In this document: in pieces, positions 1 to 8,831 of the stretch
Position numbering within the stretch: the stretch's first letter is position 1
Layout of the letters: the number at the start of each line of letters is the position of its first letter
From: Paenibacillus sp. PL91
Lineage (GTDB): Bacteria; Bacillota; Bacilli; Paenibacillales; Paenibacillaceae
Assembly: GCF_012935325.2 (NCBI RefSeq)
Contig: NZ_JABBYG020000018.1
Coordinates: forward strand, 1 to 64,000
Reading direction: 5' to 3'
DNA: 64,000 nucleotides
Made by a program: the position numbers and the translations under genes
The notes under the pieces: generated by a model
Database searches by the model: none
Told to the model about the DNA's origin: nothing
The model's input: only the letters and a program-made list of their open reading frames with translations

Positions 1-227
1 CACCGGTTCGCTTTGCTGCACAATTCAATAAGAGAAAAGCAGGATAATTTGTGTCCACATTCTTGACGGAAGTCCAAAATTCCTTCTAAACTCGATTTTC
101 GCCCGAATTGCGCAAAATATCGGGAGTTTTTCCCGTTAATTACCTTTTGCAACCGCAAGCGCTGCTGCTAGGGCAGCTGGCACTTCGGCGGCATTCACTG
201 CTGCATGCATGCCGTAGCACTGCTTCA

Positions 228-413
228 AGCTTAGCCCCTTGCGCTGCTGCATAGCTCAGCCCCTTGCGCTGCTGCAAATCACAGCCCTTGCTCTGCTGCA
301 AAGCACAGCATCTTTCGCTGCTACAAATCACAGCATCTTGCCTCGCCCCTCGCGCTGCTGCAAAGCTCAGCCCCTCGCGCTGCTGCATAGCTCAGCCCCT
401 TGCGCTGCTGCAA
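228..413. repeat. Degenerate 25-bp tandem repeat array
   Basis: Seven imperfect head-to-tail units are seen: 228-252, 253-277, 278-301, 302-326, 327-363 (expanded), 364-388 and 389-413. The core is AGCTCAGCCCC followed by TTGCGCTGCTGCA. The 25-bp period is not a multiple of three, so open frames across it are repeat artefacts. The array lies just past the terminator of the beta-galactosidase gene. Nothing convincing is coded in 1-600. Function unknown; it may be a replication-slippage array or a structured intergenic repeat family. Confidence 0.8.
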
Positions 414-562
414 GCACTGCCGCATGCGACGCTGTTATCGCTGCTGCATGCTGCAGCATAGAAAAAGGTTCTCGGCCCTCTTTAGTAGGAGCAAGCTGTT
501 CATCACTTGCTCCCCCCTTCCCTTCAAAAAAACCGCAGCACAAATCGCTCACCTGACACGCG

Positions 563-592
563 AAAGAGCACTGAAAAAATTCCAGTGCTCTC
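563..592 (-). terminator. Hairpin downstream of lacZ
   Basis: An 8-bp stem, GAGCACTG (566-573) with CAGTGCTC (583-590), and a 9-nt A-rich loop. It sits 20 bases past the beta-galactosidase stop. The U-tract on the minus transcript is short (CUUU), so termination may be partial. Confidence 0.6.
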
Positions 593-609
593 CTCATCTT
601 TTTCCTATG

Positions 610-3600
610 TTACAAACGATCGATGTTGAAAACAAACGTCAAATCTTGATTTGCTTGAATCAAATATTCGTCATGCACAGGCGCGCCCCAGCTGTCGTCA
701 CCGCCGACGCCCATCTGTCTGCCAGCTACTGTTACGACCGTATAGTGAACGTTCGGCAGCTCGTAATGATGATACGCATTTTCCAGCTCAAATGCGGTAT
801 ACGGCGAAATATTGCATTCGACAGGCTGCGCCGCAGGCGCTGTAACCCGAATGCCGTGGCCATCGTCATTTGTGATGCTTACACGGCGTACGCCTGTGCG
901 GTTGCCTGATTCTTGAGGCACCACGTAGCCGGATACATTATCGGCGGCATCATTTTGGAACACGCCAAGCCGTGCACCAAAGGCGCGGTCGATATAGTTC
1001 TCTTCGGGGCCCATCGCATACCAATCCAAATGGTGATAATCAGCCGGAACCTTAAATGACAAAGCAAAAATCGGCAGCTTCGGCAACCCTTCTGCACCTT
1101 TGTAGCTCGATGTGACGCTTATGCTTCCGTCAGTAAGCACCTTATAAGCAACGGTGACGAGAACCTCAGCGCTTATGCTCAGCTTGTACTGGAATGTAAC
1201 GGTGGCGCTTCCCTTCTGCTCAGTCAGCTCCACACCGATGCATTTGCGCGTCAAGCTAGCCGCGAACCAAACACCGGAGTCAAAGCCAAGCGCAAAGCCC
1301 TTATCATTGTCCGTTGTCGCACGCCAAAATAATGGAGCCGGCGGAATCGCGATCATTTCTCGGCCTGCATAGTTCAACGAAATGAGCGTCCCTGCCTGCT
1401 TGGAGAACATGATGCTGAAATCTCGGCCATGAACGCCGATATTGACATCCCCCTCCACCACGCGAAGCGAACCTTCAGGCTGTGCGGTTACTGCGCCCGC
1501 TTCAATCACAAATACATATTGCCCGAACGAAGTCTCATGCCCCGCATCCGCCCATAGCGTCTTCTCCTTCAACTGAAGCGACGCATGGAGCGCGTACTCG
1601 CCAGAAGCAGCGACTGCCGGCAGCTCGATGGGCACATATGCCTCGCTTTGCGCAGCTACATCCAACCCCATTTTGCTCCTGAAAATCTCCTTGCCCTCAC
1701 GTTGAAGCGAAATGACCAATTGATAGGCATCCGTACCTTCGAACAGGTTCTCGTTGATTACCTTCACGCCTTGGCGGTCTGGAATCAGCTTAATGTTCTG
1801 GTAGAGGAACTTTACCTCCTGCATCTTCGGCGATTCCTTACGGTCTGCATATACAATGCCGTTTGTACAGAAATTATAGTCGGTAGCCCGATCTTCAAAA
1901 TCGCCGCCGAAAGCAAGAAACTCTTTGCCATAGCGATCCTTTTTCACGATTACTTGATCGATGTAATCCCAAATGAAGCCGCCTTGATACATCGCGTATT
2001 TCTGCTCCAGCTCCGTATATTTGTGCATGCCGCCTACCGAATTGCCCATCGCGTGCATATATTCGCAGCTAATATAAGGCTTCTGCGGGTTATCATTCAA
2101 ATATTGCTCGATATCGGCCGGCTTCGCATACATGCGGCTCTCCATATCGCTAGTATCATTATACTTGCGGTTATGAAATACCCCTTCATAATGAACGAGT
2201 CTGCTCGGGTCCGTCTCGCGGAAATAGTTCGATACGTTTAGCAGCACTTCGCCAGCATACGCTTCATTGCCGACCGACCAGATAAGTATGGACGGATGGT
2301 TCTTGTCGCGCTCCACCATTGAAATCGCCCGATCCATTACGATGGGCTGCCATTCCGGTTTGTTCTCCGGGATGTTCCACGAAGGCTCGACAGCCCCCAT
2401 CTTTTGCCATGATCCATGCGTTTCCAGGTTCATTTCATCAATGACATAGACGCCGTAAATGTCGCAAAGCTCATACCACAGCGATTGATTCGGATAATGT
2501 GAGGTGCGAACCGCGTTCAGATTGTTGCGCTTAAGCGTAGCAATATCCCACAGCATATCCTCCTTCGTAATCGCCCGTCCCCTGCGGCTGTTGAACTCAT
2601 GGCGGTTAACGCCCTTGAATACGATGCGCTTGCCGTTCAGATGCATGACCTTATTGATCATTTCAAATTTGCGGAAGCCTACCCGCTGCGGAATCGCCTC
2701 GATTAGCCTGCCTGCTTGATCATAGATCGTAATGTAAAAAACGTACAAATAAGGCTTTTCAGCGCTCCATGCCGTTACTTTGCCAGCATCAAGCGACAAC
2801 GTCAACGCATCGCTCGCGGATGATTCCGATGACGCAGTCCCTACTGTATGACCATCAGCGTCCTTTAATTCAAGCTTAACGCTATAGAGCTGTTCAGCAC
2901 CCGTGAGCTTAAGATCGGCACGCAGGTTTCCAATCGTATAAGCTTGATCAAGCTCAGCATGGACAAATAGATCGCGTAAGTGAACGCTAGGAACGGTATA
3001 TATATAAACGTCGCGGAAAATGCCCGAGAAACGCCAAAAATCCTGATCCTCCAGCCAGCTGCCCGTGCTCCGCTGATAAACCTCTACAGCAAGCTTGTTC
3101 TCGCCATCCTGCAGGAACGGCGAAAGATCAAACTCAGCCGGTGTGAAGCTATCCTCGCTATAGCCGACAAATTCGCCGTTTAGCCATACGTAGAAGGCCG
3201 ATTCTACGCCTTGAAAAGAAATATAAACAGGCTTGCCCTGCATGTTGCTTGGCACATTAAAATATTTTACATAGCTGCCTACCGGGTTATGATCCTCGGG
3301 AATAGCCGGCGGTCGTATGTCGTTATGCCCATCCCATGGATACATCGTATTGACATACTGAGGCTTGCCGTATCCTTGCAATTGAATATGCCCTGGCACC
3401 TCGATGTCCCTCCAACCATCGCAATCATAATCCTTCTGATGAAATCGTTCAGGACGGTCAGCAGGCTTCACGGAATAGCTGAATTTCCAGCTCCCGTTTA
3501 AATCATGACGAAGGGCCATAGGCGCATTTGCCGTCGCTTCCTCTATCGACTCGTAATAACGGTGATCGGAATGCGCAGGCAACCGGTTCACCGCAAATAC

Positions 3601-3645
3601 GCTCACATCGGTGAGCCAGCTAATATTCGGCTTTAATTGATTCAT
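610..3645 (-). CDS. lacZ: GH2 beta-galactosidase (LacZ type)
   Basis: A 1011-residue cytoplasmic glycosidase without a signal peptide, the usual length for LacZ. Order: N-terminal jelly-roll (about 50-220), immunoglobulin-like domain, TIM barrel (about 335-640), C-terminal beta-galactosidase small-chain domain. The acid/base is Glu461 in SVGNEAYAG and the nucleophile Glu528 in PYISCEYMHAMGN; both catalytic motifs are intact. An AAGGGG ribosome site precedes the ATG. It is the last gene of the binding protein-permease-permease operon and should hydrolyse beta-galactosides imported by that system. With the GH51 arabinofuranosidase nearby, arabinogalactan-type oligosaccharides are a plausible substrate (inference). 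Confidence 0.95.
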   Translation of the reverse strand: MNQLKPNISWLTDVSVFAVNRLPAHSDHRYYESIEEATANAPMALRHDLNGSWKFSYSVKPADRPERFHQKDYDCDGWRDIEVPGHIQLQGYGKPQYVNTMYPWDGHNDIRPPAIPEDHNPVGSYVKYFNVPSNMQGKPVYISFQGVESAFYVWLNGEFVGYSEDSFTPAEFDLSPFLQDGENKLAVEVYQRSTGSWLEDQDFWRFSGIFRDVYIYTVPSVHLRDLFVHAELDQAYTIGNLRADLKLTGAEQLYSVKLELKDADGHTVGTASSESSASDALTLSLDAGKVTAWSAEKPYLYVFYITIYDQAGRLIEAIPQRVGFRKFEMINKVMHLNGKRIVFKGVNRHEFNSRRGRAITKEDMLWDIATLKRNNLNAVRTSHYPNQSLWYELCDIYGVYVIDEMNLETHGSWQKMGAVEPSWNIPENKPEWQPIVMDRAISMVERDKNHPSILIWSVGNEAYAGEVLLNVSNYFRETDPSRLVHYEGVFHNRKYNDTSDMESRMYAKPADIEQYLNDNPQKPYISCEYMHAMGNSVGGMHKYTELEQKYAMYQGGFIWDYIDQVIVKKDRYGKEFLAFGGDFEDRATDYNFCTNGIVYADRKESPKMQEVKFLYQNIKLIPDRQGVKVINENLFEGTDAYQLVISLQREGKEIFRSKMGLDVAAQSEAYVPIELPAVAASGEYALHASLQLKEKTLWADAGHETSFGQYVFVIEAGAVTAQPEGSLRVVEGDVNIGVHGRDFSIMFSKQAGTLISLNYAGREMIAIPPAPLFWRATTDNDKGFALGFDSGVWFAASLTRKCIGVELTEQKGSATVTFQYKLSISAEVLVTVAYKVLTDGSISVTSSYKGAEGLPKLPIFALSFKVPADYHHLDWYAMGPEENYIDRAFGARLGVFQNDAADNVSGYVVPQESGNRTGVRRVSITNDDGHGIRVTAPAAQPVECNISPYTAFELENAYHHYELPNVHYTVVTVAGRQMGVGGDDSWGAPVHDEYLIQANQDLTFVFNIDRL

Positions 3646-3721
3646 TCTATTTTCCCCTTAAAGTTATTTAAAAGTCAGGCAGCCGCGCTTAAAGCGTGCA
3701 GCCGCCTGACTTCATCTTGCT

Positions 3722-4546
3722 CTATTTTACCGAGCCTGTCATCCCTGCGACAAAATGCTTCTGCATGAGGAAGAACACAAGCGCGGTCGGAATGGTGGAA
3801 ATAACGATCGCGGTCATAATAATGCCATAGTCCGGCGAGTAACTGGACCCCAAATTCGATATCAGCATCGGAATCGTTTTTTTCTCCGGCGATTGCAATA
3901 CGATGAGCGGCCATAAGTAGTTGTTCCAGCTCGACATAAACGTTATGATGCCTGCTGCAGCGTAGGTCGTCTTCATCGTCGGCATATAGATGCGGAAGAA
4001 GAGGCTTATTTCGTTTAAACCGTCAATACGGCCTGCCTCAAGCAGCTCGCGTGGAAACATTTTCGTGTTTTGACGGAAGAAGAAAATAAGAAACGCAGTC
4101 GTAAAGGTCGGCAGCACGACGCCAGAGAGCGTGTCCAAGCCGATAAACGGGATTGCCTGCGATAATCCTGCAAACATTTGATACAACGGTACCATGATCG
4201 CTGCGAACGGTATCATCATCGAGAGAAGCAGGATGGTAAATACGACGTCCTTGGCTTTGCTCCTGTAAATTTCAAAGCCGTAGCCGGCTAAGGATGCAAT
4301 GACCATGGCAAGCACCGTAGTCGTAATTGAGATTTTTGCCGAGTTGAGCAGTGCGGGCACGATATCGACCGTACTGAACAAGGTGTTAATATTTTCAATA
4401 AGCTGGCTGCCGGGCAGCAATCTGCCCTTCGTGACATCAGCCGACTTGTTAGTTGCGCTGATTAACATCCATAGAAATGGAAAGATGGAAACGAATGCAA
4501 CGGCGCTTAGAAAAATATAAACAAACACACGTTTTAATTTATCCAT
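3722..4546 (-). CDS. ABC sugar transporter permease (MalG/LacG type)
   Basis: A 274-residue inner-membrane permease with six predicted hydrophobic segments and the cytoplasmic EAA loop (EAGRIDGLNEISLFFRIYMP), which docks the ATPase. It ends in the typical MTGSVK tail of the CUT1 family. The ATG at 4546 is preferred over the in-frame GTG at 4555 because GCAGGTGA lies at correct spacing from the ATG. It overlaps the upstream permease gene by 8 bases, so the two are translationally coupled and probably form a heterodimer. No ATPase gene is present, so a shared MsmX-type ATPase elsewhere is expected, as is common for CUT1 systems in Bacillota (established pattern, not seen here). Confidence 0.92.
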   Translation of the reverse strand: MDKLKRVFVYIFLSAVAFVSIFPFLWMLISATNKSADVTKGRLLPGSQLIENINTLFSTVDIVPALLNSAKISITTTVLAMVIASLAGYGFEIYRSKAKDVVFTILLLSMMIPFAAIMVPLYQMFAGLSQAIPFIGLDTLSGVVLPTFTTAFLIFFFRQNTKMFPRELLEAGRIDGLNEISLFFRIYMPTMKTTYAAAGIITFMSSWNNYLWPLIVLQSPEKKTIPMLISNLGSSYSPDYGIIMTAIVISTIPTALVFFLMQKHFVAGMTGSVK

Positions 4547-5435
4547 TTTTATCACCTGCCGCCTTAAACTGAATGAACGCCAATATGATGATCATAATTA
4601 CGATCGAATACGACACGGTTGCCGCATAGCCAAAGTCGGACGAATATTTGAAGGAAAGATTGTAAATATATTGCGAGATGGACATGGAGGCATTCCCCGG
4701 TCCGCCCTTCGTAATATTTACGACCTCATCAAACAGCTGCAGCGTACCGATGGTAGACGTAATCGATGTAAACAAAATAATCGGCTTAAGCAGCGGTACA
4801 GTAATGCCAAAAAATTGTCTCGTTGACGAAGCGCCGTCAATCTTCGCAGCCTCGTAAATGGAATGATCGATATTTTGAAGCGCGGACAAGTAGAAAATCA
4901 TGTTATAGCCCGTCCAGCGCCATGTGATTGCGATAATAACCGTCACCTTTGCCCAGAAAGGATCGGTAATCCACTGAATGGGAGTCGCGATCAAATGTAG
5001 ATTGGTCAACAGCTTATTGACCAGTCCTTCCGTAGCGAACAAATATTTGAAGATGACAGAATAAGCAACAAGCGAGGTAACAGCCGGCAAGAAAATCGCC
5101 GTACGGAAAAAACCTTTGAATTTCAATTTGCTGTCGTTGAGTAGAACGGATATGAACATAGCCAGAACAATCATGACAGGGACTTGGATAATCAAATAAA
5201 CGAATGTATTTTTAACCGCAGTTAAAAATGTCTTATCACTGAACAGACGAACGTAGTTATCGAAGCCGACAAACGATAAATTCATGCCTTTGCCGGATTT
5301 AAAGGACAAAAGGAGCGCTTGAATCATCGGATAAAAATAGAATGCCGCAATCATGATTACGGCTAGAATGACGAACATCCAGCCAGTCAAATTGGCTCTT
5401 GTGCGAATATTCACGCCAGGCCTCGCTGCTTTCAC
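4539..5435 (-). CDS. ABC sugar transporter permease (MalF/LacF type)
   Basis: A 298-residue CUT1 permease with six transmembrane segments and the EAA motif (EAAKIDGASSTRQFFGITVP). A GTG start follows AAAGGGG about ten bases upstream. It is separated from the binding-protein gene by a 132-base gap holding a long inverted repeat, and overlaps the next permease. Partner of the LacG-type permease in importing an oligosaccharide; the sugar cannot be fixed from sequence, though the adjacent beta-galactosidase suggests a galactoside. Confidence 0.92.
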   Translation of the reverse strand: MKAARPGVNIRTRANLTGWMFVILAVIMIAAFYFYPMIQALLLSFKSGKGMNLSFVGFDNYVRLFSDKTFLTAVKNTFVYLIIQVPVMIVLAMFISVLLNDSKLKFKGFFRTAIFLPAVTSLVAYSVIFKYLFATEGLVNKLLTNLHLIATPIQWITDPFWAKVTVIIAITWRWTGYNMIFYLSALQNIDHSIYEAAKIDGASSTRQFFGITVPLLKPIILFTSITSTIGTLQLFDEVVNITKGGPGNASMSISQYIYNLSFKYSSDFGYAATVSYSIVIMIIILAFIQFKAAGDKNG

Positions 5436-5460
5436 GGTAGCCTAACCCCTTTCTTTACGG

Positions 5461-5548
5461 AAATAAAACCTTGGAGACTCCTCCAGCGCTCCTGTTGCCG
5501 GAAAAACAACTTATGAATCAGGAGAAGGAGAAGCCCCAGGTTTTATTT
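5461..5548 (-). promoter_or_regulatory. Intergenic stem-loop between binding-protein and permease genes
   Basis: Arms AAATAAAACCTTGG (5461-5474) and CCAGGTTTTATTT (5536-5548) pair with one bulge. A second pairing inside joins CTCC-rich (about 5479-5493) and GGAG-rich (5519-5531) stretches. Such a structure after the binding-protein gene usually causes partial termination or 3'-end protection, giving excess binding protein over permease. Effect inferred. Confidence 0.55.
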
Positions 5549-5567
5549 AATTGCCGTATGATGTTAG

Positions 5568-6866
5568 TTATTTAACTTGTGTTTCCGCTTGCGCTTGAGC
5601 GTCGCTCAGCGCTTTGTCGATCTCTTTGCCGCCGAGGTAATTTTGCATTTCGACAACGAGAATATCTTCAACCGCATACGTATGCATGCCGTAGTTAACA
5701 CGCGGAATTTGTTCCGTCCATTTTGCGAAATCTTCTACTATTTTTTGTCCGCCAAAAAATGGATCAGGCTGCTTGTAAGCATCGCCCGCTGCTGCTGCTT
5801 TGAGCGTACCGATAGCACCGATTTCCGTCACAAGCTTCTGGTAAAGCTCAACGTCAGAGCCAAATGTTTGTTTCAAAAACTCTGCCGCTGCTTCTTTCCC
5901 GTCAACGTTCATAACATACCACGAGCTGCCGCCAAGGTTAGATGCATGAACGGCATTTGGCGCTTTCGCCAGTTTAGGGAAAGGTACGACAGCCCATTTG
6001 CCGGACTGCGATGCTTCTGCTTTAACCGAAGCGGTAATCCAGTTGCCTGTAGGCACGGATGCTACTTCTTCGCTGTTGAAAGCACCAACAAATTGACTCC
6101 AGTCCGAAGTCACTTTCACGATATCCGCGTTCATTAGCTCTTTGTAAGTTTCGAATGCTTCCTTCAGCACTTCATTGCCGGCAAGGTTAGGCGTTGTGCC
6201 GTCATCCTTCAAGTACCAAGAGCCAGCTGATTGAATCATCATGCGAATTAAGCCAAGATCGTTAGGATCTTGCGTAAGAAGCGCTTTGCCTGTTTTGGCT
6301 TTCACTGCTTTACCGATTTCGATTAATTTTTGCCAGTCAATATCCTGCAGGTCAGCCGTTTTGAAGCCTGCTTCCTCTAAGTAATCGCTTCTCACGTACA
6401 AGCCAGCTACGCCAGAGTCGAATGGCACGCCGTATTGCTTGCCGTCCAAGCTAGTCGGCCCGATTTTGTACTCGGCGAAATCAGCTGGATTAATGAAATC
6501 CGTTAGCTCGAAGAAAGCTTCAGGATAAGCTTGCAGGAAGCTTTGGGCACGATAGTCCTCAATCAATACGATTGTCGGCAAGCTTTTTGTTGTACCTGCG
6601 TTTAGGCCTGCGTTCAATTTTTGAATAATATCAGCCTGTGCGTTTTCTACAATATTTACCTTCAGATCGGAATCCGGGTTTTTAGCCTTGTAGGCTTCGC
6701 TTGCACGCTCCATGGCTCCGATATTAAATACCTTATCCCAAGCCCAAACCGTAATTTCTTTCGTTCCTTCAGCAGTCGTGCCGCCCTCATTCGGTGCATT
6801 GTTTTCTTTGCCGCATGCTGTGAGCAGCACGAAGCTGGCCAACATAATAGCGAGTATTTTTTTCAA
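5568..6866 (-). CDS. ABC sugar-binding lipoprotein (family 1 SBP)
   Basis: A 432-residue extracellular solute-binding protein anchored by lipid. The N-terminus has a basic start, hydrophobic stretch and lipobox LLTAC, followed by an acidic, glycine-rich linker; the rest fits SBP_bac_1. The TTG at 6866 is the better start: AAGGGG lies eight bases upstream, whereas a TTG three codons earlier would abut the ribosome site. It is the first gene of the transport part of the operon, with its own extended -10 promoter and a cre-like site upstream. It captures an oligosaccharide and delivers it to the two downstream permeases. Confidence 0.93.
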   Translation of the reverse strand: MKKILAIMLASFVLLTACGKENNAPNEGGTTAEGTKEITVWAWDKVFNIGAMERASEAYKAKNPDSDLKVNIVENAQADIIQKLNAGLNAGTTKSLPTIVLIEDYRAQSFLQAYPEAFFELTDFINPADFAEYKIGPTSLDGKQYGVPFDSGVAGLYVRSDYLEEAGFKTADLQDIDWQKLIEIGKAVKAKTGKALLTQDPNDLGLIRMMIQSAGSWYLKDDGTTPNLAGNEVLKEAFETYKELMNADIVKVTSDWSQFVGAFNSEEVASVPTGNWITASVKAEASQSGKWAVVPFPKLAKAPNAVHASNLGGSSWYVMNVDGKEAAAEFLKQTFGSDVELYQKLVTEIGAIGTLKAAAAGDAYKQPDPFFGGQKIVEDFAKWTEQIPRVNYGMHTYAVEDILVVEMQNYLGGKEIDKALSDAQAQAETQVK

Positions 6867-6903
6867 TTCCTTCAACCCCTTTTAGTAACTGTAAGCTTTT
6901 TTC

Positions 6904-6937
6904 TGAAAGCGTTTGCCGGCTAACAAGATTCATTATA
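6904..6937 (-). promoter_or_regulatory. Promoter with cre-like catabolite site for the sugar transport operon
   Basis: On the minus strand TTGCTATAAT gives an extended -10 (TATAAT at 6932-6937) without a clear -35. Just downstream of the expected start, TGAAAGCGTTTGCC (6904-6917) matches 12 of 14 positions of the CcpA cre consensus, where binding would block elongation. The weak -35 fits activation by the adjacent AraC-type regulator (inference). Confidence 0.6.
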
Positions 6938-7051
6938 GCAACTCGTGAAAATGACTCGTTAGCAATATATTTGTGCGGATTTGTCATTCTATTGTTACCT
7001 TTCCCATCGTTAATATGTAATTAGAAATTAATTTGTGAATTGGTACTTTCT

Positions 7052-8827
7052 TTAGGTCTTCATAAGCGGCAATTTAATTTTCACTCTCGTTCCATCGCCA
7101 ACATCGCTCACGATTTCAACACCAAATGCTTCTCCATAGAGCAGCGTAATGCGGTCATGCACGTTGCGTATGCCGATGCCTGAGAAGAAATGGCTCGTGC
7201 TGATTGAAGCATGATCGGGATTCTCGTGGTCATAACCGCTCATCCCAACGCCGTTATCGACGACCTCGCATACTAATGCATCATCCTCGCGGGAAATAAG
7301 CACATAAATATGTCCTTCGTTTCGGTCTTGGAAAGCGTGAAAGAAGGCATTTTCAATAAATGGCTGGATAATGAGCTTTGGAATGTGATAGCCGTAGCAA
7401 TCATCGGAAACAAAATAGTTCACCAGAATCTGCTCCCCATATCTCACATGGTTTATAAAAACGTAGTTTTTCAAATTAACGAGCTCCTGCGCTACGCTAA
7501 TCGTCTCGCTAATGTTGCTTACTGTATTTTGCAAAAGCGATATGAGCGCGTTGATCGTAGCCGCCGCTTTCTCCTTATTGCCCTGCTGCACCAATATTTT
7601 GACCGAAGCCAGCGTGTTATATAGGAAATGCGGGTTAATTTGCATTTGCAAAGCGGAAAGCTCCGCGTTGCGTTGGTTTTTCTGCGTCTCAATCAGCTTC
7701 TTGATATAATCATTCAGCTCATCGAGCATATAGTTATAGGCATTTCCTAGCTCCTTGATCTCATAGCTGCCTGTAACGGTAATATAGTTGTCGAAATTAT
7801 TTTCCGTAATGCCTGACATTTGTTTGGCCAGCATCGTTAACGATTGCGTCAATCTTCTCGAAATAAGAAACACGATAAAAAGGGCAACGAGTACAATCGC
7901 AGCGCAAATAAGCGCGACCGTCTTGAAATCGACCATTTCGCTAAGCACTTCCTGCTTATCGATGAGATTAACCAAATAGAAATCATAAACCGGCAAATAA
8001 TTGGACAGCACCAGGCTGCTTCGTCCCCTCACGCTCACATCTTTAAAGCTTAGCTGCTGCTCTTCCATTTCTTTGGCGTAGCCAAGCAGATCACGCTCTT
8101 TATTGCCAATAAGCTCGTGGCGGTTGCTGGATACGACAATGCCCGAACGATCCAAAATGACTACGTCATTGCCTTTGCTGGTAAAGCTCGAATAAAACCG
8201 TTTAAAATCGCTTTCTCTTATCGCAAAATAAAGAATGCCGTACTGGTTGCCGCTGGTGCGCTCCATCAATGCCCTTGAAGCAACGATAGCCGGGTCTTCG
8301 TCCGAAGAACCGGCAACATATTGGTTATCCAATTGATAAATGAGCTTCTTTGGGTTGACTAACGTATTCACGGTCAACATGCTGTTTCTCAGCTTGTCCA
8401 GCGAATTTGGCCAATACGAGCTGTCTGTCGAGTGGCTCTTCCTATTAATGCCCGAGATCGTCATCGTTACCGGATATGCCGCTACGATGGATTGAATTCG
8501 CTTCATTTGCTGGCTCGCCGAATAGTAGCTGTACATCGAGGAAAGCGAATCCATATCCGGCTTCGTCAGAAAACCTTTGATCGCGCCATTTTGCAGCACA
8601 TTGTTAGATGCCGTTACGACGGAGTAGTTGAAGGATTCAAAATTCGTTTGAATCTGGCTGATGATCTTCGAGTTCGTAATGCTGAATGTATTCATGAACA
8701 GACGCTCCGACATCTGTATCGTCACAATCGAGGTAAGAAGTGCAACAGAAACGACGCTGACCAGCGTGACGATAAACATTTTTATAAAAAGGCCGTGATA
8801 TTTAAATTTTCCCAAAAACCCTCTCAT
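7052..8827 (-). CDS. Sensor histidine kinase, YesM type
   Basis: A 591-residue membrane kinase: transmembrane segment 13-36, a roughly 265-residue extracellular Cache-like sensor, second transmembrane segment 302-324, HAMP region, then the His_kinase domain with phosphoacceptor His400 in QINPHFLYNTL, and an ATPase domain with DNGVGM and GIGIRNV boxes. This is the LytS/YesM family, which pairs with AraC-type response regulators and controls polysaccharide uptake. It follows the regulator gene by four bases and precedes the binding-protein gene by 176 bases. It probably senses an oligosaccharide or its loaded binding protein outside the cell. Confidence 0.93.
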   Translation of the reverse strand: MRGFLGKFKYHGLFIKMFIVTLVSVVSVALLTSIVTIQMSERLFMNTFSITNSKIISQIQTNFESFNYSVVTASNNVLQNGAIKGFLTKPDMDSLSSMYSYYSASQQMKRIQSIVAAYPVTMTISGINRKSHSTDSSYWPNSLDKLRNSMLTVNTLVNPKKLIYQLDNQYVAGSSDEDPAIVASRALMERTSGNQYGILYFAIRESDFKRFYSSFTSKGNDVVILDRSGIVVSSNRHELIGNKERDLLGYAKEMEEQQLSFKDVSVRGRSSLVLSNYLPVYDFYLVNLIDKQEVLSEMVDFKTVALICAAIVLVALFIVFLISRRLTQSLTMLAKQMSGITENNFDNYITVTGSYEIKELGNAYNYMLDELNDYIKKLIETQKNQRNAELSALQMQINPHFLYNTLASVKILVQQGNKEKAAATINALISLLQNTVSNISETISVAQELVNLKNYVFINHVRYGEQILVNYFVSDDCYGYHIPKLIIQPFIENAFFHAFQDRNEGHIYVLISREDDALVCEVVDNGVGMSGYDHENPDHASISTSHFFSGIGIRNVHDRITLLYGEAFGVEIVSDVGDGTRVKIKLPLMKT

Positions 8828-8831
8828 TGCG

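Noticed and set aside
228-413. CRISPR array
   Set aside because: Units adjoin each other without unique spacers, and no cas genes are present.
140-909. Several open frames on both strands across the 25-bp repeat
   Set aside because: They are Ala/Cys/Ser-rich repeat artefacts without ribosome sites, and the period is not a multiple of three.
5577-6137. 186-residue plus-strand frame opposite the binding-protein gene
   Set aside because: Antisense shadow without a ribosome site; composition unlike a protein.
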